DNA of 64,000 nt, from the NCBI RefSeq assembly GCF_041260155.1, contig NC_091928.1, positions 43,027,327 through 43,091,326 of the forward strand. Direction: 5' to 3'. The notes beneath the pieces were generated by a model. The model was not told the origin of the DNA and ran no database searches. It worked only from the letters and a program-made list of their open reading frames with translations. The stretch is from Ptychodera flava (taxonomy: Eukaryota; Hemichordata; Enteropneusta; Ptychoderidae). The position numbers and the translations under genes were made by a program. Below, one piece after another: positions 52,216 through 64,000 of this stretch. Position 1 is the stretch's first letter. Each line of letters starts with the position of its first letter.

Positions 52216-52928
52216 CTCATTAGATAAAAATCATACCACAGAAGTTAGGTCAGTGGCATATCAATTTGATTTATAGGCAAAGCACAATGATTATGTTCAC
52301 AGCAACGTGAGATAGTTAATCGCAATGTAAATAACAAGGCAGGTTTTCTTTTTAATTCATTTATGAAAAAACAGAACTGTTCATCAACAATGCATATATA
52401 TTACTTTATCGATCAAAATGCTTGAAAATATAAAACCAGTCATTTAATCAGACAATGAATACATAATCAGTATGAGAATTTTTTTCCTGAGAGAGCTTTT
52501 AAACATTTTTGTGTATTTTTTGCTCCTAGGGGATTTGACAGCTAAATGGTACAATATAATAAAATTTTTCTAAATCCTAGTAAGGTGGTTTGCTGTCAGG
52601 TTTTTGCAAAGTGCTGGAATTTTGCCAATTGCTCCTGTACTGTACCCTTGGACAAAGACTGAAAAATCTCAAATAATTCTTTCTTTGTCTGTGCAAGGAA
52701 GCTGATGCCTCCTACTTACATAAACTAAGTGTGCTTCAAAAATGAGTTTGTGGAAATGTGTTAATTTTGAAAATGTTGATTTGTTTTAAAGTAGCATGTA
52801 CATTGTAGGAAGTTACAAAACTCTGCACGTGGTTATACGATAACAACTGACCCTGCAGTGTGTAATATTTGTGTTTGCTGAGGTCAGAGGTCAGCAGATG
52901 ACCCTGGATTCGGAAGGGTCAAGGAAAG
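52216..52928. other. No feature seen
   Basis: AT-rich noncoding sequence between the decayed MITE and the candidate exon at 52929. Confidence 0.4.
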
Positions 52929-52963
52929 ATGGCTGACAGACTTTATTTGAAGTGCAAGCAAAG
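52929..52963 (+). CDS. Possible alternative first coding exon (weak)
   Basis: ATGGCTGACAGACTTT opens 11 codons (MADRLYLKCKQ) and ends in phase 2 at a donor, AAAG|GTAAAG. Phase 2 is also the phase of the exon ending at 61023, so it could join 62050 as an alternative start. Nothing else supports it. It may equally be untranslated or chance. Confidence 0.2.
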
Positions 52964-53202
52964 GTAAAGAAAAAGCCCACAGCACACCAACATTTTCTGA
53001 AACGAAATTGTGATAAGGTTATTTGCACACCTCTGTACAGTGTTAATCATAGCGTAAATTTTACTGGTTTTACTCTTTCTTTTCTTATGTGACTTTTGAA
53101 TGTAAAGAGAATTGCTCTAAGTCGGCAATTCTGCAGAGAAGTTTTCAGAAAGATGTACCATGTGATACTAGGCTGTGGTTTAAAGGAGTAGAAAGTGCAC
53201 CA

Positions 53203-53465
53203 ATTTTTGCCTCGAGATGGAAAGACTTAAAACTTTTCCACAAACTTTCTCAAGAAACTTGAAATCCTTACCTTTCAAAGTCAAGAATAAATGTCAGCAA
53301 TCACCATCCCTGTGCTTTTTTGGAAAACTAAATTTTTAATTTTCAAATTAATAACAATGGTGAAACTACATTTTCTCTACCAGCATCAAGATGAGCCCCC
53401 AGAAGCAGTAGATCAGAAAAGTTGAGAGTGCAAATATCTTTGTCTGATGTGCATTCTGAGCATGG
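53203..53465. mobile_element. TTAA-flanked MITE (copy 11), reverse orientation, decayed
   Basis: GTGCACCAATTTTTGCCTCG at the left, AGATGAGCCCCCAGAAGCAG and CAGTAGATCAGAAAAG in the middle, and GCAAATATCTTTGTCTGATG at the right, in the reverse family order. The ends have lost TTAA. Confidence 0.7.
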
Positions 53466-53896
53466 AATGAATAACTTTCACACCAGAAATGAAAGTATGC
53501 TTGCTCAATTATTCATTCATGCATGACTGTTTCCATAACAACTGGATGTTTTCATTTGTTTTTGTTGTTCAATAATGATCAGATGCATGGTTGACTTGTC
53601 ATGTATAAAATATGATCAAAAATGTCATGGCCACCGGCACTTTTTATGGAAGTTAGGCAGGTTACGTAGGAACATGATGTAGAATAGCAATATGTATTCC
53701 AAAAACAAATATTCATATTTTGTGAAATACTTTATTCTGACTCCATTATCATAACAATTTTGTAGTCATATTCTGTCATCATTTTCATTTGAATAAAGTT
53801 TACAAATTCGCTCACAAAAGCATTCCATTAGGTGGCGCTGTTCTATATAGTGTTGTGCAATACAGTGTACACAATACTTTTCACAAGGACGACCCT

Positions 53897-53990
53897 TTAA
53901 CCCTCCCACCATTATGGTTTGGTCCAAACCAATTGTTATCAACAGTAATTTTGGGTCTGGTTACCAGGAGTAAGGGGTGAACAAGGTTTA
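53897..53990. mobile_element. piggyBac-type MITE (copy 7), reverse orientation
   Basis: TTAACCCTCCCACCATTATG at the left with GGTTTGGTCCAAACC following, and AAGGGGTGAACAAGG at the right. It is diverged, and the right TTAA has become TTTA. Confidence 0.7.
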
Positions 53991-55479
53991 GGGACAGAGT
54001 CAATGTATTCACTCATTCAGTGTATTCGTATTGACTTTGTATTATTTGAGCAGTTGGATTTGCCACTTCGATACTTTGAGAAGTTTTCAACAATATCATT
54101 GATATATCAATAAGGGACTGCAAAAAATTACAACGTGTTTGACAAACAGGACACATCACATTCAACCTAAACCCCCACCCGTCTCCTTAGAAGTTTGAAG
54201 ACGTAAAAATCCGATTACCCAATTAAAATTTGAAATTTCACCAAACATAATAAATAGTAGAACTAGGTGGTCAGGAGTTTAAACTAGAGGTTTTGAACAC
54301 AAACATTTCAAGAACGTAATGTGAATGGCGATTGAACATCATGCGTATACATAATTGCAATGGCCTAAACCATGGCACAGTTAGAATTTGTTCATGATAA
54401 TAAAATTAGAACGAAAGTGCCCTAATGTAATAAGATATGTAGAGAGTAATTCCTTTTCTCCTTCTTCATGAAAAATACCAAAAATAAATGCAAATTGTTT
54501 TTCAATGAATTCAGAATTAAAATGGACAGTGCCTAGACAATCCATAAGAAAGTCAGTCCACATACCGGTAAATGATTTCTTGTGGTCAAGACAAATTTCG
54601 TTGTTTTCATGACAGTAATGATGCCCAATGGGAGTGACATACCACCTTACGTAATGAAATTTTGGAGTATTTTAAGATACATAGAAATAGCAGAAAATCT
54701 CTTAAAATGGTTGAAAATCCAATCTGCTCAGAGTTGTGACAGCTGCTTTCTGTGTAAACTGGCAAAAGAATAAGCAGAAATACAGGAGCAAATATGCCTA
54801 GTACCGTACATCAAGGCAAACCAAAAACTGGCCCTATATTTTCATTTCATTCAGCAATCTCAAATCAAAACATACACTTTTCAGTAGATTCCATCATTAC
54901 TATTTTGATAAAACACCCCTTCCCTGATTAAAGTGGAACAGTCCCACTGGGTAATACAGGTAAACAACTGGATGACTGTATAAATAGTCAAGGATCCAGG
55001 GTTGCTCATGCATTCCATCACAAAATTAATTATTTGAAATACGTTTGGCTAGAAATATGTTAGCATTATTTATTTATGAAATATGTATAATGCATGAAGT
55101 GGTTCAACCATCTTATATGTAATATTTGTTTACAGTATTGTAATGTATGTACCCGTCCTTGTGTGGCTGCTTCTTGCCCGACGTCTGTTTTTGTGAACAT
55201 ATTTTTTGATTTTGAATGAGATACTTGACATGTTTACTGACAGATAGAAATTCCTGTATTGTGTTTACTTAAAGCATGCACAGAATACTCCTGTCTAGAC
55301 AAATACTGTGCATAATGTCAAAGATGAAAATCAGAGAAATTGAGCCAAGAACCATCACCATAGATGTATCTTGCATCAGAAGCATTGATATTCCATCGAT
55401 CATTAGGCTGTTTGCTGGATTTCTGTCCTCAACCTATAGTACACTCAGTGTGACATTTTTCGGACCAGGGTAGTAAATT
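53991..55479. other. No feature seen
   Basis: AT-rich noncoding sequence without recognisable exons or repeat ends. Confidence 0.4.
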
Positions 55480-56560
55480 TCGCCCAAAGTCGTTTCGTAA
55501 ATGACCAGCAATACGAAATCTTATTACCATACCTTTCGAAACTTTATTGTGGTTATCCTCAAACTCAGTTGACACGACGGGAGTGATATTTCGGGTCAAA
55601 GTTGCCAAAGTTTTGACCCCATGTCGATGTCGTAGTAATCGGACTACAATCCCAGAAATCGGACGTCGTGTTTGGAATGTGATTAGGAGCTACGTATTGA
55701 CAATTTGAAACTTCAAACTACCGATTTTTAATTTCGATGTGTTTAGAAAACTGTATATAAGAATATTTCATTATAATTAGTTATGTTAAATCCATGGACG
55801 ACTCGACTATATTTCGACGTGTATAGCGCTTAGATATCGGACACGGGCTGTCTCCGTGTGTGTTGCTTTCGGCACCTTGTATCGTACGGTGTGGCTAACT
55901 TCGCTAAGTTTGTTCAGTGAGTATTACTTATAATTGTTTCCATTGCATATTTTGTTTGTATTAAAATCGCACAGGCATTATTTAATAAAAATAGCGAGTA
56001 TATTCCATCGGTGGAATTATTTACCTGTCAAGTTTTTACGCGATAAGTCACTTACTACGTTTACACATGCTAAATATTGTCTGTCCGAAAACTTGTACAC
56101 TTCTTACGTTCACTAAATGTACTTTTTTTCTAGAAACAACTGCGCAGTTTTCGTTAACACTACATGCAATCGTAGCGAACAATGGAAAGAATATTTTCAA
56201 AATCATTATTCTCCCCCACATTCAAAATTCAATGCTAAATCAGGACTTTAGTCAAAATTTCAGTTACTTGACCTGACGGCAGTATGTTGACAGTATCACT
56301 GACGCGGTATCAGACGACAATTTGTGACCGCCGCTCGTAGCGAACTCAATAGCTTCTACCAAAAAAACTATCGAAAATGGGATAACAGTATCACCTGACA
56401 TAATATGAGGTCACACGACCTGTGAAACGCTATCGATACGGAGCGAAGTGAGTGTAACTAACAGCATGTCACTGAATGTCCGAAAACTGAGGTCGTCCGA
56501 AAACTGTCACACTGAGTGTACAGTGCAGGTTTCTGATATCGCTCATCAGGAGCCCTCAAT
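55480..56560 (+). promoter_or_regulatory. CpG-rich block, candidate alternative promoter
   Basis: CpG is clearly more frequent than in the flanks. TATATAAG at 55754-55761 could be a TATA box. About 155 bases later TTCA|GTGAGT at 55917 could be a donor ending a noncoding exon. No matching coding exon is visible until 61004. The strand and the start site are guesses. Confidence 0.3.
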
Positions 56561-56617
56561 GGAGGTTGATTTCTTGATGAAAATGGCCCAATTTACTTAT
56601 TGTAATGCTGTACAATG

Positions 56618-58139
56618 CAGGGCTCGACATAAGCGCTAGCCCACTAGCCCGAGGCTAGTAAATTTTCAAGAGGACTAGTAAAAATGTCTTCGGAGGTAGT
56701 CCTGCGGACTAGTGCAATTTCAAGTTCCGTAGCTGTCCAGGAAAGTTTATCGCTACAAAACTAATGGGACGCCGGGCCACTCATTCGATAAGAATGAACC
56801 ACGCCTCGATCATTTTATATAAAAATAAACTAACTTTTACCCAAACGAATTGGACAGTGAAACAGTGAAGCAAACTTTATTGATCACCAACTTAAAATGA
56901 AACAGTTTTACCTGCTACGGAGAATCAAATTGTACTGTACATGCCAGTAACATGGCCCCGGGAAACATGGCTCAATGCAACGCTGAGCATCAAACGGAAT
57001 TGTCTGCACGTCGTGTATTTTGGTTTGCTTGAAGCTCATCACTTCGCCTAAAACATGAGCAACCCCACAATTTCGTTCAAACACTGTATCCTTGCCTTTC
57101 AAAGAAGATTTTTCTCAAGATTTCTTCAGGGGCATTCCCAAACAACACCTCCGATAGTTCGTAGCCAGCTTGACCCTGCTTTAGAATGCCTCCACATGCT
57201 GACCTCCATATATAGTCAAGACCCCCTAGCTTGATTGAAGCTGATCTTAAAAAGAGCCATCTAGCTTGCCAAAACAGTGCTATGGCAAGTTGCTACTGCT
57301 TGTACAGGTGAGGGAATTCCTCACAGATAATAACTTGGTGCTAGCAACTTATTGTTTTGCCATTTTAGTGGAAAAGTGTAAATTATTGGGGCAATAACAG
57401 TGAAGTGAACCTAAAACAGTAGTGAAAAACAACGTATGAAATGGGTGTATCAGACTGTCGTATCCAATCACTTCTGGGAGTCATTGGTTATTTTTGTGCT
57501 AATCACATTGTGTTACCAGTAACTGGCAAAAACTCATAAAAGACACAAGCACATGAAATGGTAAAATGCAACATTTTTACTATTAAAAACAAAATTTTCA
57601 CAAACCATTATTACAAATGAGAGGTCCTCCCCACAAGCTGGTCAATTTTAAAATGTGATATATGTCAAAAATATGAAGGCACTCCACTGGAACATTTGTG
57701 AATGGCTGTATGAATTTCAGTTCTGGAGAAACAAATCTGTCCCCACCACGAACAAACATGTTCTTTGCAAATTAATGGCGCACTACCTGAGCTATGAAGG
57801 ATTTTCCAACAAATTCATCCCTACCTCTGATTTTATTCTTGATGGCAATAGGCTATTTTCATGACCTCTCCTCCTACACAGGACATTTCATTCAGGTTAT
57901 TTTTGTGGTTTATATATGATTCAAAGTTAAACATTTGCAGTAAGCAAATGTGCTAGTCTTGCATGAAAGTTAGTTATTGGGTTTAAAATATGAGAATAGT
58001 CATATACACCTCTTTACAACATGAGATCAACATTTGGCTTTGCTTTAGCAGGACTAGTAGATTTCATTTAGGACTACTAAAAATGAACTGCTACTAGTCC
58101 TTCGGGCTAGTGGATGATTTGACCTTACGTCGAGCCCTG
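56618..58139. mobile_element. hAT-like DNA transposon, 1,522 bp
   Basis: The ends CAGGGCTCGACATAAG and the complement of CTTACGTCGAGCCCTG match at 15 of 16. Both ends are directly flanked by CAATG (56613-56617 and 58140-58144), a probable target duplication. ACTAGTCC-type motifs recur near both ends in opposite orientation. Inside are short frames of 64-69 residues on both strands without transposase motifs, so it is non-autonomous. Confidence 0.82.
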
Positions 58140-60101
58140 CAATGTGACATACATTTTATGGTGGCTTTCTGATGCTCTGATCCGTGACCTCTGACCTGTG
58201 ATGTCATCTTTGTTTTTATCAGCCATCTTCCATGCGGGCTAACCTTCTGTCAAAAATAATTTACGGATTAAAATTAGAAGTGTTATGAACGTCCATTATC
58301 ATTAACCTTGCAGCCACTCATTAAAAGGAAAACTACACGGGCTGTGTCACAATGTTGTATTGTTGAAGGATATCATTGAGATGAATTGTATTATCGGTTA
58401 CTCTGTGTGGGGTGTAATATTCAATTCTGCCAGCAACCTTCGGTTTATTTATGTGCATGTACGGTACAGTAGGTGTCATTGAAGAATTTGTTTACTTTAG
58501 CTGATTATTTTGAAGTACACTTCATCAGAAATGAAAGGAAAGCTGTGTTGCTAAACTCACAGATTGCCAAAATGTCATGTTATGTCAATAAGATAATTAA
58601 ACAAACGACAGCGCAATTTACACTTGAACTAAGGTTTGCTGACTTTATTGCGGGAGGTTGAGTGGCGTTGCCATTGCCCCTGTCATCCCAACCACCCCTG
58701 TGGTGCAAAAGTGGACCAGTCCATGACTTATAGCAGTGCAAATACAGAAGGTAGCACAGCATTATTTTTGCACCATGATGTAATTTCTACATGTACAGTG
58801 AAAACTTACATGTAAATATATCTATTGCAGATTACATTGACAAATTTATTTGATATTGTTCCCCAACAACCGTGTTTAGTGGCAACTGTTCTTTTTGAAT
58901 TAAGTTGCATTTTATTCAGGGATATTTTTGTAAACAAGACATTGATTCCTGTGTGAAAGGAATATTCAAGTGCAATACACTAGAATTGTCTAGGCTTCAG
59001 ACTACAGTGTAGTTACGAAAGCATTTTCCAGCCAAACTGCAATACAGCATAACATATACGTTTATATACGTTCATTTAATAGTTATGAGAATTACAGTTA
59101 TGCAGGTTTTGTACAAATTCACAGATTAGTCTCGCAAAGAAATGAGAAATTGCACATTCTTAGGAAAACCTGGGAAGGTCATGGAAATGGTTTTCATTAC
59201 GTGCATATTATTGTCATATATCTTACATGGAGGCTGCATACAATGAGTTTGCAGAAAGGCATAAATATCTCCAAATTAAATTTTGCAAGGTCTGATATCT
59301 TCAAACTGAAGGTGTGAAAGTATCTCTGATGTAGTGTCACCTTGAAAATTCTATTCTTCCACACATATGCCCTACAGAAAGGGTCCTATGTTCCACAGAC
59401 TGTCAATCTCAATTTGAATCTGTGTATCCTGTGTTTGCAAAAGCATTGTAGTGCCAAGTCCTAGTTTACAAGGTAAAAATAGGTCTTCGCGTGTTTTGCA
59501 AAATGCGAGAGAAAACCACATATGAGAGACTTGAAATTGTGTGCTTGGGGGATGAGATGTAAAACATGAAAAATAAGTTACTGTACCAAAACCTGTAAAG
59601 TGTACAGTCATTAAAAAGTGATGATATAGCTCTTAGAAGACCAGCTCAATGACATACGGTAATTATGAGAAAAAAATCAAAACACATATGTCCAGTTCTA
59701 TCGGAAAAAAACTGATAAAATTTTGTTGCAGAAAAAGCATGTTATATCACACTGTAAATAAATAATGGATTTATAAATTGTCCCTCTGACAAACTTGTTC
59801 CATTCTGATGCAGTTAATACCAGCAGAGGACTTGTCTCCACCCATGAAAAAATGGAACAACCCAAATTAAGTGATTCGTCTGCGCATCATACAACAAAGT
59901 TGAAATTCAATATGTTGTGATGCTACACCCCTGAAATCGTCTTCATCATATTTTATAGCTTTTACTTCATAATGCACATATTTTATGTGAAATGTAACAC
60001 CATGCACGGAACGAGCATTGCCCTCCCTGGTAGATAGGAATGCCATTATTATGAATCAAAGTGATACAGAAATTGACTTGTAATACCCGGTAGTCATCAT
60101 G
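58140..60101. other. No feature seen
   Basis: AT-rich noncoding sequence. Short frames only; no matching splice chain. Confidence 0.4.
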
Positions 60102-60573
60102 CGATGATGGTATAATGTAGTGCAGATGTCATGAAATACTCTGTTGGCATGAAGCGTCCTTTTTGTGAATTGAAAAAAAATGTGACTTGAAAATAAAGGT
60201 TATTATTAAATAATGTGAGGAAACAAATAACAAACGTGTCATTGCAGTGGGTACATGTATATCAATTTTATGCTAGTAGTAATACAAGTATATTATGTAT
60301 CCAGTGTTCCTATAACCGAAGATTTCCTGAGCTGAATCGATGATGGTATAATGTAGTGCAGATGTCATGAAATACTCTGTTGGCATGAAGCGTCCTTTTT
60401 GTGAATTGAAAAAAAATGTGACTTGAAAATAAAGGTTATTATTAAATAATGTGAGGAAACAAATAACAAACGTGTCATTGCAGTGGGTACATGTATATCA
60501 ATTTTATGCTAGTAGTAATACGAGTATATTATGTATCCAGTGTTCCTATAACCGAAGATTTCCTGAGCTGAAT
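60102..60573. repeat. 236 bp tandem duplication
   Basis: Copies at 60102-60337 and 60338-60573 differ at perhaps one base (ACAAGTA/ACGAGTA). Such high identity points to a very recent duplication or to two haplotypes joined end to end in the assembly. Confidence 0.93.
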
Positions 60574-61003
60574 CGATTCCGGAATTTCTTGAAACTTCCT
60601 CAAGTCAAGTCTATGCCAGTACAGTACAGTCAGTGGTGTGTCAGTGATATGCTTAGGTTGTACTGTATGTAATACACTGTATACAAGTGTGCACTTACAG
60701 TGTTTCCATGTTCATGGAAAGGGGTCAAATGCACCCCATTCATCAAAACTAGGGGACAGATGTGAAATTTTAGGGGGCAGTTGACATGTTGACCGTAGTT
60801 GATGGACATATTTTTGGTGAATCATCCTTCGGTCGGGATTGAAGTTACTATCACCAACTTCAAGGTTATGAGTACACCTGTTCTACTACAATTTTACACA
60901 CACAGGACAGCATACTATCACCGCAATGCGGGATACGACCCACAGCTTATGTTATTTCTCTTATTATATTTTACAGAGATAAATAATTACATTATCATCA
61001 AAT

Positions 61004-62180
61004 ATGGCTGATAATCCTGACAAGTAAGTAAAAAACCTTGTTTTTAATAATCATCTGAGATTATTGATGAGGTTCTACAACGCACATGTCTCTTGTGACA
61101 AAATACTATATTCTATATGCAGTGCCATGATAAGGCTGTTATTATAATAAAAGGCAAAAAGTCATGTGGAAATGAGAAACAAAATGATTTACGCAAGAAT
61201 ACATGGATATAAATGAAATTGTTGAAAAGTGCAAAAAATGACCATTAAATAAAATCGATGGATTATGTTTGTCTGCAAAAAAGGGAGCCTTTTGACCGAA
61301 AGATTCAGTCGTGCACGGCTATCAGTCTTGGCCAACTCAAACCTAGTTAGGCAAGAATTAGTGGAGACCCATAGTCTAGGGAACATTCTGTGGATCAGAA
61401 AAATCCAGGGCTGTATTTGTAACTTGCTCAGCGTGAGCTAATCATGTATCGCCCAAGGGGTTTGTGTGTGTTCAGTGTGCTGGTATGAATGACTTGTAAA
61501 CAATTATGAAGGTTTCTGAACCCAGGAGACGGCAGCTGTTGAAGTAATTAGCTAATCCTGATACAGGAACACTTGTTACAACGACGTTTTTGAAAGGAGC
61601 TGTGCAAATGAAAGCTTGCAATAACAGCCGGAGTCATTGTGTACAGGTTGAGTAGTGTGTGGTGGTCTTTGAGTGGCTGCATCTGTACTTGAGCTATGCA
61701 CTTGTCTGGTTACAATTTACTGTACTGTCGTTGAGTATTGTGGAATCTTTTTGAACATCTTCCTGTGCCTAAGAGTTAAAAATTTAGGATTTTAAGGTAA
61801 AAGCAACTGAACTACAGTGTTATTTTTTGTTTTCGGAAAGAACAATGTGTTTTTTGATGACTGATGGAGGCAGTAGAATGCTGAACAGAAAGTTAATTTA
61901 TGTACGAGGCTTTCTTTCCACAGATTTGAAAGATCCAAAAATACCAAGTATGCAGGAGTTTAGTGTAGGATGAAAATTTTCCAGTTTAAACTGTGTCAGA
62001 TTTTTCTGTAGAAATTTAAATTTAAATTTTTTTTGCCGTCCTTTGACAGCAAACCGGTGGAAACTGCCGTTGATATTGAGATAGGTGATAAAAATGAGGA
62101 ATCTGTGGAGGAAGTGGAGGTAGAGGAAGGCGGCGGTACCAACCAGACTGGTTCCGGTGACTTTGCTCGACAGCAAGTTG
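61004..62180 (+). CDS. Start of an unidentified gene: two coding exons, acidic N terminus (partial)
   Basis: Exon 60977-61023 follows TTATATTTTACAG, has a 27-base leader, then ATG at 61004 (MADNPD) and donor GACAA|GTAAGT in phase 2. Exon 62050-62180 follows CCTTTGACAG and continues in phase (NKPVETAVDIEIGD), then an Asp/Glu-rich stretch (EESVEEVEVEEGGG) and GDFARQQVG, with donor GTTG|GTGAGT. The 51 residues look like a disordered acidic N terminus and do not let me name the family. The next exon would be beyond 64000 or hidden in the repeats that follow. The upstream promoter may be at 44729-44875 or 55480-56560. Confidence 0.65.
61024..62049. other. Intron of the right-end gene; no feature seen
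   Basis: A 1.0 kb intron, AT-rich, with a T-rich tract before the acceptor at 62049. No repeat of the families above was recognised. Confidence 0.5.
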
Positions 62181-62382
62181 GTGAGTCAGCATTTGCTTCT
62201 GTCCAGAATTTAAACAGCGGTAAGAGCTCCAATAATAGTGTGCGGTGTGCATGGTATGGCTTTTTTTGGGTGTCAGTGAAAGACAAGTGATCGTCACCAA
62301 CACGGTCAACACAAGAGTGCTATCAATACAGTATGCAATACTTCAGGTTGCCATCTGGTATCTGCAAATTTCAGAGCTTGTT

Positions 62383-63832
62383 AGTCCCCGCGGACGAAGT
62401 CCGGCAGGGACTTATAGATTGGGTCCCGTCTGTGCGTCCGTCCGTCCGTCATCAACAGTTTCTCAGACACTGCTAAACCAATTTTGTTCAAACTTGGCAC
62501 AAAGGCATAGCACTATGACCTACAGATGCACATCGATTTATTTTGTGATACGATCCAATATGGGCGCGAGGCGGCCATTTTGTTGCGATTTTTCATGTCT
62601 TTGGACCATAACTCAGACATCCTTGAACAGATTCTGTTCAAACTTGGCACAAAGGCATAACACTATGGCCTACATATGCATGTCAAATATATCCTGATAC
62701 AATCCAATATGGCCGCGAGGCGCCATTTTGTTTGTGATTTTTCGTGTCTTTGAACCATAACTCAAACATCCTTGAACCGATTCTGTTCAAACTTGGCACA
62801 AAGGCATAACACTATGGCCTACATATGCATGTTGAATTATATTGCAATATGATCCAATATGGGCGTGAGGCGGCCATTTTGTTGTGATTTTTTCATGTCT
62901 GTGAACCAATTACTCAAACATCCTTGAACCGATTTTGTTCAACTTGGCACAAAGGCAAAGCACTATGGCATACATATGCATGTATCAATTAACCTTGCGA
63001 TAGGATCCAATATGGCTGCAGAACTGCCATTTTGTTGGAATTTTGCATGTCTGAAGCGTAATTCAAAGGTCATTACACCCATTTTGTCCAAACTTGGCAC
63101 AAAGATCAAGCACTATGGCATACATATACATGTCAATTTACTTCGTGACATGTTCCAATATGGCTGCCAGATTGTCATTTTTTTCCAATATCGCTGCCAG
63201 ATGGTCATTTTTGGATTTTTTCATGTCTTTGAGGCTTAATCATATGCAAATATTCCTTAACCAATGTTGTTGAGACTTGGTACAAAGATAAAGTACTATG
63301 GCATACATATGCATGTCTACTAATTTTGTGCTATGATCCATATGGTCAATAGACAGCCATTTGATTTCAATTTTGGTGTGATTTTTTATGTCTTTGAAAC
63401 ATAAACATAGGTCACTGTCCCTCGATGGACTGATTTTGTTCAAACGTGATACGAAGATAAAATACTATGGCTGCATTCTTGTGCACATTAATTTGTTTCA
63501 TTATATGATCCGAAACGGCTGATTACAACAACATACCCGATCCCATACCATTTTGAAAATTCCACCAAACCATGTGTATAGTATGTGCCGTCATTACACT
63601 AGAGGCAGTGAGGGCATCGTTATGTGTGATGTAATCAAAAGTTCCTTCACTGGTCATTACCGGCAGAGATGAGTCATTTATTGAACGTTCCTCAGATTAC
63701 TTTATTATGCAAGTCACAGGCCTGATACACCCGTTGCATCAATGTCATTCCACAGCTACCTAGACCAAAGCTACCTAGACACCAAAGATTACAACAAAAT
63801 GGACAAGCGGGGACTGTGTCATCAACGATGAG
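62383..63832 (+). mobile_element. AGTCCC...GGGACT element with 150 bp tandem monomers (copy D)
   Basis: The left end AGTCCCCGCGGACGAAGTCC folds with the nearby GGCAGGGACT. (GTCC)n at 62435-62450 follows, then about six monomers of about 150 bp with the blocks CAAACTTGGCACAAAGGCAT and TGATACGATCCAATATGGGC. The unique end is AAGCGGGGACTGTGTCATCA, followed by a small hairpin (GTCATCAACGATGA). It is the most complete copy apart from A and lies in the next intron of the right-end gene or beyond it. Confidence 0.8.
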
Positions 63833-64000
63833 CTTGTTGCTTATATGCTGGGACATTTTGGCATAAATTTTTGACAAAAGCAACATAAATTTTTGATATA
63901 CCATTGAAAATATTATCCAAAACCTCTCATAATTGACCGAAAGTTGTGATATATTAAGTGAACACTGAATTGCTTTTTCAGTCATCTTAGCAAGTGCTCA

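Overview
The window is animal nuclear DNA. It is AT-rich, its genes are split by phase-consistent GT-AG introns, and it is dense in short DNA transposons. The most likely source is a marine invertebrate, possibly a deuterostome such as a hemichordate. This placement is an inference from gene similarity and repeat style and was not tested.

Two genes can be assembled with confidence. On the minus strand, 9114-12407 holds four coding exons of a nurim (NRM) homologue, a multi-pass inner-nuclear-membrane protein of about 261 residues. On the plus strand, 13882-40594 holds 26 coding exons of an LRRIQ1 homologue (leucine-rich repeats and IQ motifs). All 25 splice junctions keep phase except for one missing base inside exon 7; allowing for it gives about 1,600 residues. 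The two genes are head to head, with about 0.4 kb between the nurim ATG and a likely LRRIQ1 first exon, so a shared promoter is likely.

A third plus-strand gene appears at the right end. Two coding exons (61004-61023 and 62050-62180) give 51 acidic residues, and the gene runs out of the window. A promoter-like block at 44729-44875 (E2F-, CCAAT- and YY1-like motifs followed by a good splice donor) may serve it through a 16 kb intron. A second CpG-rich block lies at 55480-56560.

The rest is repeats. They include a TTAA-flanked MITE family of about 350 bp with about ten copies, a piggyBac-type MITE of about 92 bp (TTAA-CCCTTTCA ends) with seven copies, and a larger piggyBac-type MITE. There are two hAT-like elements with CAGGSCTCGA ends (S = C or G), one carrying a broken transposase start, and a 740 bp element with 31 bp inverted ends. 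Four AGTCCC...GGGACT elements carry 150 bp internal monomers and resemble oyster 'pearl'/Helentron-derived elements. Notable local structures are a 24-copy, 70 bp minisatellite that starts on the LRRIQ1 exon 5 splice donor, a 124 bp near-perfect palindrome, and a run of 105 G. No tRNA, rRNA, CRISPR or bacterial-type gene was seen.
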